This document shows positions 10,684-20,346 of a DNA stretch of 64,000 bases, piece by piece. Each line of letters opens with the position of its first letter. Position 1 is the stretch's first letter. This DNA comes from Bog-473 sp963707835 (lineage in GTDB: Bacteria; Actinomycetota; Acidimicrobiia; Acidimicrobiales; RAAP-2), in assembly GCA_963707835.1 (NCBI GenBank), contig CAVPRI010000001.1:744001-808000 (forward strand), read 5' to 3'. The position numbers and the translations under genes are program-made. Under the pieces are notes generated by a model. That model was not told the origin of the DNA. It saw nothing but the letters and a program-made list of their open reading frames with translations, and ran no database searches.

Positions 10684-11703
10684 ATGGAGGCTCCACCAGC
10701 GCCCCTACTCAGCGGTGGCTCCAGGTGTCGTGGCGGGGAGTCGGCCCCAGGCTGTCGAGGAAGGACCCAGCTCAGTCTCCCTTCCTCAGGTCGTCGTCGA
10801 GACGCACTCCGCCAGCCGCTGGAGACGCCCCCCGGACCCCCATCGCCGTGGTTCCACGTGTTCACTTGGGTGCGCAATGTGGGCCTCATCATGCTGCTGT
10901 TCGTGGTCTGGCAACTCTGGGGTACCGCCATCTCACAGCACGAGGCACAGAACCAGCTCAAGGCCCAGTTCGATGCCCACGCTCCACTCGCACGAGGGTT
11001 CCAAGGCGAACAAGACCAGCCTCGTTCCGGCCAGCATGTTCGTTCATGCGCCGGGGGAGGGATCGCCGATCGCCGATGCCGGGTTCCGGCGATCAGATCG
11101 ATGAGTACGTCGTGGAGGGAACATCCTCGAACGATCTGGCCAAGGGTCCCGGCCACTACATCGGGACCGCGATACCAGGGACAGGCCGGCAACGTGGCCA
11201 TCGCCGGACACCGCACCACCCATGGCGCTCCCTTCAACGGATTGGGCAGGCTGGGGACTGGGGACAGGATCATCCTGACCACGACCAGTGGGCAGAACCT
11301 GACCTACGTCGTCGCTGGCGCCCCCCAAGTCGTGTCGCCGAGCGACGTCGCAGTGCTCAACTACTTCGGGGACAACCGGATCACCCTGACGACCTGCAAT
11401 CCCGAGTTCTCCTCATCGCAGCGGCTCGTGGTCGTGGGAAAGCTCGACCTGCCCGCTGCCGGCACCCCGCCCAGGCATGTGACCTACCAACTAGGGAACA
11501 CAGCGACCGCCAGCTGGAACTGGTCACTTCTCCCGGTCGTCGGGATCGAACTGTCCCTGCTCCTTCTCCTTGCTCTTTCCTATCGGCGCATCGGCAACTG
11601 GTTCGGCAACGTCGGGAAATGGCTTGTCCTGGTGCCGCTGTGGGGCGTCGGGCTCTACCTCCTCTTCGGTACCTTGACGAGCTTCCTTCCAGCGTCCATC
11701 TGA
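10684..11703 (+). CDS. Class E sortase with C-terminal membrane helices
   Basis: Cysteine transpeptidase that would cut a C-terminal sorting signal and attach the protein to the envelope. An N-terminal helix (VGLIMLLFVVWQLWGTAI) is followed by the sortase fold: His176 in VAIAGHRTTHG, Cys238 in TLTTCNP, and Arg247 in SSSQRLVVVGKL, the class E catalytic triad context. Two further helices follow at the C-terminus (LLPVVGIELSLLLLLAL; LVLVPLWGVGLYLLFG). The stretch 10950-11180 is shifted: IDEYVVEGTSSNDLAKGPGH lies in another frame, so the displayed residues there are wrong. The real start may lie upstream in the unresolved stretch. Convergent with the repeat/GH5 protein. Confidence 0.75.
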   Translation: MEAPPAPLLSGGSRCRGGESAPGCRGRTQLSLPSSGRRRDALRQPLETPPGPPSPWFHVFTWVRNVGLIMLLFVVWQLWGTAISQHEAQNQLKAQFDAHAPLARGFQGEQDQPRSGQHVRSCAGGGIADRRCRVPAIRSMSTSWREHPRTIWPRVPATTSGPRYQGQAGNVAIAGHRTTHGAPFNGLGRLGTGDRIILTTTSGQNLTYVVAGAPQVVSPSDVAVLNYFGDNRITLTTCNPEFSSSQRLVVVGKLDLPAAGTPPRHVTYQLGNTATASWNWSLLPVVGIELSLLLLLALSYRRIGNWFGNVGKWLVLVPLWGVGLYLLFGTLTSFLPASI

Positions 11704-11743
11704 GGTCTGATCTCGGGCCGCGGGAGTTAGCGCACTGGTGCTG

Positions 11744-14038
11744 TCACGCGATCGCCCCGGCCGACGCGGTGTCCGCTGCCCCGGTGTTGAAGCTGCAGGG
11801 ACCGAGGGGGTCGGTCACCCAATCCCACACCAGGAAGGCAGAGGTCCCCGCGGAGAACTGGGAGCTCATCTTGGCCGCCAGTCCTGTGCCCGCTGGGAGG
11901 GCTCATGCAGCACGGATTGGCGTCGTTGCCCGCGACGATTCCCGGACTTCCCCGGTGATGATCGGTTTGATCAGTACGCCTTGGCCTCGGCGAAACGCAG
12001 CCGCCAGACCGTTCCGCTGGTCGCCCTCCGAGCGGCGGCCGACCCGTAGTAGTCGTGCACACTCAGCACGTCGATGCCGGAGCTCGATCCAACAGCTGAT
12101 AGCCAGGAGTCCTGCATTCCGCACTGTCTCGCCACCGAGGAGGCCTTCCTCAACCAGATGGGTCGGATCGAGGCTGTGGATCTGCCCCGCCGACGGGCGG
12201 TGAAGAAGGACCCGAGGGCCTGCGCCGCCGCCGGCTCGTCGGTGCAGGTCTGGTTGCCCGAGCAGTTCGTGGGCTCGTAGGCCGCGGGGCACGACGACGC
12301 TTCGGCCTCGCTCATCGGCTCCCACATCCCGAGAGCGGGCGAGTCCTTGTAGCGGCTCACCAGGTCATTCAGGTACGTCCCAGTAGGACAGCGGGTGTGT
12401 CCCGCGTCCGTCGGAGTTCGTGGCGTTGTCGATACACGTTCTTGTGAAGCCACCCTGCAGTACCACGACGGGGTCCTGCCAGTGTCCGCCGTCGCAGGTC
12501 CCGGCCTGAGTACGGAGATCACCGGAATCAGGTAGACGTGGTGCCTGTGCTGCCAGGGCAGAAGATGTTGTCGAGGGGATCCCAGTCGAGCCGCGCCGGT
12601 GTGCGATGTTGGTCGCCATGGTGCCCTGGAAGGCCCAGAAGCGGACGAGGGAGCCTGGAGCGAGTGAGGTGAAGAAGGCTGTTGATCTGCGCCGGGGTCC
12701 CATGCCGCCACACCCGGCATTGGTACCCCAGTCGGTGGCCAGCTGGTAGGCGTTACGCCGGTGAACGTGTGCGGCATGCCGCCGACTTCGAGGCTGGCCG
12801 CCCGACGCCGTGATGGGGAGCTGGCTGGTCGGCACGTAGGTGAACTGGTCGTTGGCGATCACCGCGGTCGCGCCGTCCGGCATGACCACCCGAACGTCGA
12901 CCGTTCCGGTTCCAACCGGGGCTATAGCGGTGATCGACGTGGGTGAGTCCACCGAAAAGTCGGAAGAGATATTCGTGCCGAAGTAGACGGCCGTCGCCCC
13001 CGCGAATCCGGAGCCCGTGACGGTGATGCGGTCTCCGCCGCCGGCCGACCCGCTCGAAGGAGTTAGTTGTCGAACAGAGGCGGAGTTCGTCGTGGTGCCG
13101 AGGGAGACGCTGGGGTAAACCGACGTGCCCGAGTTCGTCATGCTTCGTGCGGCCGGGGAGGTGCTCAGGGGTGGTTGTGGGCGAGGATGCCGAAATGCCA
13201 AGGGGATGGACCACGCCATCCGCGGTCAGGATCCAGTAGCCCCCGGTCGGTGACGACACGATGGAGGTGGCAGGGCTCGGCCACCCGGTGAGGGACCCGT
13301 TCTGACCGGCGTTGCCGAATCCGTACACGGTGCCGCTCTGGCTGACCAGCCAGTACCCGTTGTTGTCGATCGTGGGAGCCAGGGCGGCGATCGGAGCGCT
13401 CGGGGGTGCCACGCCGAGGGAGCCATAGAAGGGAGCACCAAAGGTGAAGACCTCACCGTCGGATGCGACCAGCCAGTAGCCGCCGGCGCGGCGTCGGGCG
13501 CCATGCCGACGATGGGCTGGTTGAGGGGTCCCGCCCATCGACCCGTAGAAGCCGGCGTCGCCGAAGGCGAAGATCCCGCCGTCGGAGGCGACGAGCCAGT
13601 AGCCGCCGCCGTCGGGGGTGGCCGCCATGCCGACGACGGGCTGGTTGAGGTGCATGCCGCCCGTCGAGCCGTAGAAGCCGGCGTCGCCGAAGGGAAGATG
13701 CCACCGTCGGACGCCGACCAGCCAGTAGCCGTCCCCGTCGGGGGTCGCGGCCATGGCGACGATGGGCTTGTTGAGGGCATGCCGGTGAGGTCGCCGTAGG
13801 GGGCGGCGTCGCCGAAGACCCTTCGACGTGCCTCGTTCGAGCGCACCTCGTAGTAGCCGCCGCCGTCGGGGGTGGTGGCGATCCGATCCAGCTCGACGGG
13901 GCGGTGGTCGTCGCCGTGGCCTGCGAGGACAGCGAGGACAGTCAGGGCGGGCACTAGGCCGGCGACGACGAGCACTGCGGCGGCGGCGACCAGGATAGGG
14001 GGCCGGACGATCCGCGTGCCCTCGACCCTACGTGCCAT
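11744..14038 (-). pseudogene. Secreted GGYWLV-repeat / TIG / GH5-like glycosidase protein, many frameshifts
   Basis: Start ATG 14038 (MARRVEGTRIV), then a membrane helix (VAAAAVLVVAGLVPALTVLA). From about 13900 to 13220 there are six or more repeats of the type GGGYWLVASDGGIFAFGDAG, common in Acidimicrobiia surface proteins. An IPT/TIG domain (about 13080-12850, LTPSSGSAGGGDRITVTGSG) follows. From about 12790 comes a GH5-like glycosidase domain: NAYQLATDWGTNAGCGGM, LVRFWAFQG, YKDSPALGMWEPMSEAE (probable acid/base Glu), IDVLSVHDYYG and PIITGEV (probable nucleophile Glu). A last strand FLVWDWVTDPLGPCSFNTG ends at 11744. Frames change at least eight times, so no intact product can be read. Likely acts outside the cell on a beta-linked polysaccharide. 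Confidence 0.7.
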
Positions 14039-14515
14039 CACGTGCCGTCCCAACCGGAACACCCGACCCCCCAGCAACCTGGGGACTGGCGCGCCGAGCT
14101 GCCCGCATCGCCCCACCGTGCTGGACGAGCGCCAGATCCCCGCCGATTCCAATGTGCGGGACCTGTTCCCTGTCGGTGGGTCACGGGGGCTCGGTGAGCC
14201 CGGATCTGCCCTGGTCCTCGGATTTGTCGTGACATTGACCGCCTTGTCACACAGAGGGGTCGAGTGGCCGCCGGAGGAGCGTCCGGCAGAATGACGGGGC
14301 GCCGAGCGAGGCTCAGCGAGCAGCCGTTCCGGGGTGCGATTCACTGCTCGCGGACCGGGGCTTGGGGAGGGCCTGGAGCGGGTGCGGCAGAGTAGGATGA
14401 GGGATCGTCGGCGTGTCGGCCCGGCGTTGGCAGAGCACACCATGCCGGTGCGATGGCTCGAGCGGGGGCGGTTCGAGCCGTAACCCCGGCCGGACCATGC
14501 CGGAGGGCGCACAGA
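14039..14515. other. Divergent intergenic region before guaB3
   Basis: About 480 bases between the minus-strand repeat protein and guaB3. Long antisense frames run through it but have no coding features. TAGGAT at 14393-14398 fits a TANNNT -10 box and would give guaB3 a leader of roughly 110 nt. This is a suggestion only. Confidence 0.35.
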
Positions 14516-15679
14516 GTGGCTGAGATCGAGATCGGCATCTTCAAGTCGGGTCGCCAGGCCTACGGGTTCGACGACATCGCCATCGTTCCGAGCCGCCGGA
14601 CCAGGGATCCCGAGGACGTCGACGTCTCGTGGGAGATCGACGCGTACCAGTTCGAGCTGCCGCTGCTCGGGGCCGCCATGGACGGGGTGATCAGCCCGAC
14701 CACCGCTATCGAGCTGGGCCGCCTCGGCGGCCTGGGCGTCCTCAACCTCGAGGGGCTGTGGACCCGCTACGAGGACCCGACCCCGCTCTTCGACGAGATC
14801 CGTGAGCTCGACGACGAGAAGGCCACGGCCCGCATGCAGCAGATGTACCAGGAGCCGATCATCCCCGAACTGGTGACCGCCCGCATCCGCCAGATGAAGG
14901 AAGCCGGCATCACCACCGCCGCCTCGGTCACCCCCCAGCGCACCGAGGCGCTGGCCCCGGCCATCCTGGCCGCCGAGCTCGACCTGCTGGTGATCCAGGG
15001 CACGGTGGTCTCGGCCGAGCACGTCTCCAAGACCAGCGAGCCGCTCAACCTCAAGCGGTTCATCCGTGAGTTCGAGATCCCCGTGATCGTGGGTGGCTGT
15101 GCCTCGTACCAGGCCGGCTTGCACCTCATGCGCACCGGCGCCGTGGGCGTCCTGGTCGGTGTCGGGCCGGGCAACGCCTGCACTACCCGCGGCGTCCTCG
15201 GCCTCGGGGTGCCCCAGGCCACGGCCATCGCGGATGTGGCCGGGGCCCGCATGCGCCACCTCGACGAGACCGGGGTCTACGTGCACGTCATCGCCGACGG
15301 CGGGATGTCCAAGGGGGGCGACATCGCCAAGGCCATCGCCTGCGGGGCCGACGCCGTGATGCTCGGCTCGCCCCTCTCGTCCGCCTTCGAGGCGCCCGCC
15401 CGGGGCTTCCACTGGGGCATGGCCACCTTCCACCCCACGCTGCCCCGCGGCGCCCGGGTGCGCACCTCGGTCCGTGGCAGCCTGCGCGAGATCCTGCTCG
15501 GCCCGGCCCACGAGAACGATGGCCGTATGAACCTCTTCGGCGCGCTGCGCACCGCCATGGCCACATGTGGCTACGAGACGGTCAAGGAGTTCCAGAAGGC
15601 CGAGGTCATGGTGGCCCCGTCGCTCCAGACCGAGGGCAAGTTCTTTCAGCGCACCCAGGGTGTGGGGATGGGGCACTGA
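14516..15679 (+). CDS. guaB3: GuaB3-type IMP dehydrogenase family protein
   Basis: Start GTG 14516 is preceded by GGAGG at suitable spacing and gives VAEIEIGIFKSGRQAYGFDD. It is a TIM-barrel IMPDH/GMPR-family enzyme of about 387 aa without the CBS pair. Visible motifs are the FDDIAIVPS start, the AAMDGV segment, and the loop GPGNACTTRGVLGLG with the catalytic-type Cys, then IADGGMSKGGD and AVMLGSPL for phosphate binding. Actinobacterial GuaB3 proteins accompany GuaB2 and GuaA; their own activity has been less certain than that of GuaB2. It overlaps guaA by 4 nt, so the two are probably translated together. Confidence 0.85.
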   Translation: MAEIEIGIFKSGRQAYGFDDIAIVPSRRTRDPEDVDVSWEIDAYQFELPLLGAAMDGVISPTTAIELGRLGGLGVLNLEGLWTRYEDPTPLFDEIRELDDEKATARMQQMYQEPIIPELVTARIRQMKEAGITTAASVTPQRTEALAPAILAAELDLLVIQGTVVSAEHVSKTSEPLNLKRFIREFEIPVIVGGCASYQAGLHLMRTGAVGVLVGVGPGNACTTRGVLGLGVPQATAIADVAGARMRHLDETGVYVHVIADGGMSKGGDIAKAIACGADAVMLGSPLSSAFEAPARGFHWGMATFHPTLPRGARVRTSVRGSLREILLGPAHENDGRMNLFGALRTAMATCGYETVKEFQKAEVMVAPSLQTEGKFFQRTQGVGMGH

Positions 15680-17252
15680 CCGACACCGTCCTCGTCGTCG
15701 ACTTCGGGGCCCAGTACGCCCGCCTCATCGCCCGCCGGGTCCGCGAGGCTCACGTCTACTCCGAGATCGTCCCGACCAGCATCACCGTCGAGGAGATCAG
15801 GGCCCGGGCTCCCAAGGGCATCATCTTCAGCGGCGGACCCAAGTCCGTCTACGAGTCGCCCGCGCCCAGCATCGACCCCGGCGTCTACGAGCTCGGGATC
15901 CCGATCCTGGGTCTGTGCTACGGGGCGCAGCTCATGGCGCTCCAGCTCGGTGGCACCGTGTCGCGGACGGGGCAGGGGGAGTACGGGCGCACGAGCTCTC
16001 GCAGACCGCCCCGTCACCGCTCTGCCCGGACTGGGCTGCCACCTCCACCGTGTGGATGAGCCACGGCGACGCCATCACCGAGGTGCCCCCCGGATTCGTG
16101 GCCACGGCCACCAGTGCGGGCGCCCCTGTGGCTGCACTGCACGATCCCGACCGGCGGCTCTTCGGGTTGCAGTTCCACCCCGAGGTCGTCCACACCGATC
16201 GCGGCGGTGAGGTCTTCGACCACTTCCTCATCGACGTCTGCGGCTGCCTGCCCGAGTGGACGCACGTGTCGATCATCGAGCAGCAGGTGGCGGCCGTGCA
16301 GGCCCAGGTTGGACCGGACCGGGTGCTGTGCGCGCTGAGCGGCGGGGTCGACTCCGCCGTGGCCGCCGCGCTGGTGCACAAGGCAGTGGGGGACCAGCTG
16401 ACCTGTGTCTTCGTGGACACTGGCCTCATGCGCGCCGGCGAGGCCGACCAGGTGGAGGACACGTTCCGCCGCCAGTTCCACGTCGATCTCATCCACGTGA
16501 AGGCGGCCGATCGCTACTTCGCCGCGCTGGCCGGAGTGACCGACCCAGAGCGCAAGCGCAAGATCATCGGCGAGCTGTTCATCCGCATCTTCGAGGAGGT
16601 GGCGCGCGACCTCGGCGCCGGCGGGAGCGGTGAGGCCGGTGGCACCGGCACCGGCACGGGCGAGGGGCCCAAGTTCTTGGTGCAGGGGACGCTCTACCCC
16701 GATGTGATCGAGTCCGGCAGCGACACCGCCGCCAACATCAAATCGCACCACAACGTGGGCGGCCTGCCCGAGGATCTCGACTTCGACCTGGTCGAGCCGC
16801 TCCGCCTCCTCTTCAAGGACGAGGTGCGCGCTGTCGGCGAGGAGCTGGGGCTGCCCCACGAGATCGTGTGGCGTCAGCCGTTCCCCGGCCCGGGGCTCGG
16901 CGTGCGCATCATCGGTGAGGTCACGCCCGAGCGGGCCGAGATCCTGCGCAACGCGGATGCCGTGGTGGTCGAGGAGATCCGCCGGGCCGGCCTCTATCGC
17001 GAGCTGTGGCAGAGCTTCGCCGTCCTGCCTGTCGTTCGCACGGTCGGGGTCATGGGCGACGGCCGCACCTACGCCTACCCCATCGTGCTGCGCGCCGTCA
17101 CCAGCGACGACGCCATGACGGCAGACTGGGCGCGACTGCCCTACGACCTGGTGGAGCGCATCGCCTCGCGCATCATCAACGAGGTCGAGGGCGTCAACCG
17201 GGTGGCACTCGACGTCACGTCGAAGCCTCCCGGAACCATCGAGTGGGAGTGA
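15676..17252 (+). CDS. guaA: GMP synthase (glutamine-hydrolysing), one frameshift
   Basis: Converts XMP to GMP with ATP and glutamine. The class I amidotransferase domain has LGLCYGAQ (Cys about residue 81) and QFHPEVVHT; the ATP pyrophosphatase has the LSGGVDS loop; the dimerisation domain ends PPGTIEWE. A base is missing near 15993 (ACGAGCTC where ACGGAGCTC restores GRTELSQTAP), so the N-terminal 110 residues and the rest are in different frames. No ATG or GTG fits the start; CTG at 15676, overlapping the guaB3 stop, is the best candidate. A Gly/Thr-rich insertion (AGGSGEAGGTGTGTGEG) interrupts the pyrophosphatase domain. The indel is probably a consensus error, as the enzyme is usually essential. 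Confidence 0.88.
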
Positions 17253-19732
17253 CCACCGCCGCCGGGAGCGGCAGGCCGAGCCGTTCCGCCACCTACGAGC
17301 ACGGGCAGCTGTTCGACACCTCCGACGAGGCCGTAGGTGCCGCCGCGTCCGCCGCTGGCTCGCCGGCGGAGTCCGACCACTCCGGAGCGGGCTCCCCGGA
17401 ACACCGACGCCCCAGCGCCCCATCGCCGCTGGACGGTGCCGACGACGGACGGCGACGCCGGCAGCGCTCCGTCACCGCGTCCGGCGCCTTCGCCGGCAAC
17501 CCGACCGCCCTCCTCGATGATCTGACTCTGCCGCAGCGTGCCGCGGTGGAGCACCGGGGTGGGCCACTGCTGATCATCGCCGGCGCCGGCTCGGGCAAGA
17601 CGCGCGTGCTGACCCGGCGGATCGCCCACCTCATGGCCACCGGGGACGCCGCGCCCTGGGGGATCCTGGCCATCACCTTCACCAACAAGGCGGCCGAGGA
17701 GATGCGCAGCCGGGTGGCCGAGCTGGTCGGCCCCACGGCGGACAAGATGTGGGTCTCCACCTTCCACTCCGCCTGCCTGCGCATCCTGCGGGCCAACGGG
17801 GACCGCCTCGGCTACCGCTCCGGATTCACCGTGTACGACGACGCCGACTCGCGGCGGTTGGTCGAGATGATCACCGCCGAGCTCGGCCTCGACCAGAAGC
17901 GGCTCCCGGCGCGTGCCGTGCAGGGGGTCATCAGCCAGGCCAAGTCCGAGCTGATCGACTTCGAGGCCTTCCGGGAGGACGCCCGCTCGGGCCCCGACCC
18001 CTTCCGCAAGCGGATCGCCGACGTGTACACCCAGTACCAGCAGCGCCTGCACGCCGCCAACGCCTTCGACTTCGACGACCTCCTGATGGTCACCGCCAAC
18101 CTCCTCCAGGCATGTGACGACGTGCGCGAGGCCTACCAGGCCCGCTTCGCCCAGATCCTGGTCGACGAGTTCCAGGACACCAACCACGCCCAGAACGAGA
18201 TCGTCAAGCTCCTCGGCGAAGCCCACGGCAACGTGTGCGTGGTGGGCGACTCCGACCAGTCGGTCTATCGCTGGCGCGGGGCGGACATCCGCAACATCTT
18301 GGAGTTCGAGCAGGCCTTCCCGAGCGTCACCACCATCGTGTTGGAGCAGAACTTCCGTTCCACCCAGACCATCCTCGACGCGGCGAACGCCGTCATCGCC
18401 AACAACCTGGGGCGCCAGCCCAAGGAGCTCTTCACCGTCGGCGACACCGGTGGCCCGATCAAGCGGTATCGGGCCGAGGACGAGCGTGACGAGGCCTCGT
18501 GGATCTCGGGTGAGATCCTGCGGCTGCACGCGTCGAGGGACTCAGCTGGGGCGACGTCGCCGTCTTCTACCGCACCAACGCGCAGAGCCTGCCGCTCGAG
18601 ACCTCCATGAAATTCAGCGGCATCCCCTACAAGGTGGTCGGCGGGGCAAAGTTCTACGACCGCCGGGAGATCAAGGACGTCTTGGCCTTCGTCCGGGTGC
18701 TGGCCAACCCCGACGACGAGGTCTCGGCCCGCCGCATCGTCAACGTGCCCAAGCGCGGCATCGGCGACGACCTCGGTGGCCCGTCTGGCCGCCTGGGCCC
18801 GTGTCGAGGGGGTGTCGTTCAGCGAGGCCATCGAGCGCGCCGAGGAGGTGGGCTTGTCGGGCAAGGCACTGAAGGGTGCCGAGGCTCTCGCGGTCACGCT
18901 GGCCGAGTTGCGGCCGCTGGTCCAGACCGTGAACCCTGCTGACTTCGTGCAGCTGGTGGCCGACCGCACGGGCTACCTGGCCGAGCTGGTGGCCGAGCAC
19001 ACCCACGAGGCGGACGGGCGGATCGAGAACCTGGCCGAGCTGGCCACCCAGGCGGCCGACTTCGACGACGTGGCCGGCTTCCTCGAGACGGTGGCGCTTG
19101 TGGCCGACTCCGACGAGATCGAGAGCGACGGCTCGAAGGTCTCGCTCATGACCCTGCACACGGCCAAGGGGCTGGAGTACCCGGCCGTGTTCGTGGTGGG
19201 GCTCGAGGAGGGGATCTTCCCCCACTTCCGATCGCTGGCCGAGCCGAGCGAGCTCGAGGAGGAGCGACGACTGTTCTATGTCGGGATCACCCGGGCCCGA
19301 CAGCACCTGGCCATCTCCCACGCCTGGTCGCGCACGACCTGGGGCCGGACCCAGGCCGCCATGCCCAGCCGCTTCGTCACCGAGGTCCCCACCCACCTGG
19401 TGGAGGATGTCGGGCTCGGCTCGCCGCGGCGTGGGACGGGCTACGACACTCTCTCGGCCGACGAGCACCTCCCGGGCGCGACGTTCTCGCCGGCCGTCCC
19501 ACTGGCCACTCGCGCCGCCAAGACCGGCGCCGCCGGCGGCGGGCCGCGGGGCAGCACGGGGGCCGAGGAGTTGGGGCTGCAATCGGGCGACGAGGTAGTG
19601 CACGACCATTGGGGCCGTGGCGTGGTGCTGGCCACCAAGGGGGAGGGGTCACGCGCCCAGGCGACGGTCCGCTTCGATTCGGTCGGCAAGAAGGACCTGT
19701 TGCTCTCGGCCACGCCGCTGCGCCGGGCCTGA
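17249..19732 (+). CDS. pcrA: UvrD/PcrA superfamily 1A DNA helicase, two frameshifts
   Basis: ATP-dependent 3'-5' helicase for repair and replication. The GTG at 17249 overlaps the guaA stop. After a disordered Ala/Ser/Arg-rich N-terminus of about 90 residues come LTLPQRAAVEH (Q motif), GAGSGKT (Walker A), TFTNKAAEEM (Ia), LVDEFQDTN (motif II), VGDSDQSVYRWRGA (III), LEQNFRSTQ (IV), MTLHTAKGLEYP (V) and LFYVGITRAR (VI). The C-terminal SH3-like tail (GDEVVHDHWGRGVVLATKGE) contacts RNA polymerase in PcrA. Indels near 18540 (SWGDVAVFYRTNAQS is shifted) and 18768 (ARLAAWARVEG is shifted) split the gene. Both look like sequencing errors. Confidence 0.88.
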
Positions 19733-19783
19733 GCCGTTCACAATCTGGCGTTCGGACCAGGTGATCTCTATCCTGGGAGCCGC

Positions 19784-20200
19784 ATGAAGCGTCCCTACAG
19801 GGTGGTCGTGGCCAAGCCGGGCCTCGACGGTCACGACCGTGGGGCCAAGGTGATCGCCCGGGCCCTCCGCGACAGCGGGTTCGAGGTGGTCTACACGGGC
19901 CTCCACCAGACTCCTGAGCAGGTTGTCCAGGCCGTGGTGCAGGAGGACGCCGACGCCGTGGGGCTCTCCCTGCTCTCGGGGGCGCACCTCACCCTGGTGC
20001 CGCGAGTGGTCAAGCTGCTGGCCGACGCCGGCCGTGAGGACGTCCTGCTGATCGTGGGGGGGATCATCCCCGAGGCCGACATCCCGGTGCTCAAGGAAGA
20101 GGGGGTGGCTGCCGTCTTCACACCGGGCACGCATCTCGACGCCATCGGCTCCTGGTTGGGGGAGGCGCTCGACCAGCGCGAGGAGGCACTCGAGGCCTGA
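19784..20200 (+). CDS. B12-binding subunit/domain of methylmalonyl-CoA mutase type
   Basis: 138 aa, start ATG 19784 with GGGAG upstream. It is a stand-alone cobalamin-binding Rossmann domain: KPGLDGHDRG holds the DxHxxG motif whose His ligates cobalt, followed by GLSLLSGAH and VGGIIPEADIPVLKEEGV, as in the C-terminal domain of methylmalonyl-CoA mutase. A separate catalytic subunit would be needed and is not in the window. The position just before sucCD fits a route feeding succinyl-CoA into the TCA cycle (inference). Could also serve a related mutase (ethylmalonyl- or isobutyryl-CoA). Confidence 0.8.
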   Translation: MKRPYRVVVAKPGLDGHDRGAKVIARALRDSGFEVVYTGLHQTPEQVVQAVVQEDADAVGLSLLSGAHLTLVPRVVKLLADAGREDVLLIVGGIIPEADIPVLKEEGVAAVFTPGTHLDAIGSWLGEALDQREEALEA

Positions 20201-20346
20201 CGCCGAGCCCACGGCGACCGACTCGTTCCGAGCAGCCGCCTGCGCCGCACCTTCCGAGAAGGGGCGCGGCCCCCCGAACACCGGATGTACCCCGAACCAC
20301 CAAAGGACCCCGGCACAGGGGAAGGACCAAGGAGAAAGCACCCAAA

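Noticed and set aside
13226..15676. An 816-codon minus-strand frame opposite guaB3
   Set aside because: The part opposite guaB3 is an antisense shadow (His/Gly/Arg-rich, no motifs). Only its end below 14038 is real, as the first frame of the repeat/GH5 gene.
18776..19732. The C-terminal part of pcrA as a separate small helicase gene
   Set aside because: It contains only motifs V and VI and the RNA-polymerase-binding tail, exactly what the upstream frame lacks, so it is one shifted gene.
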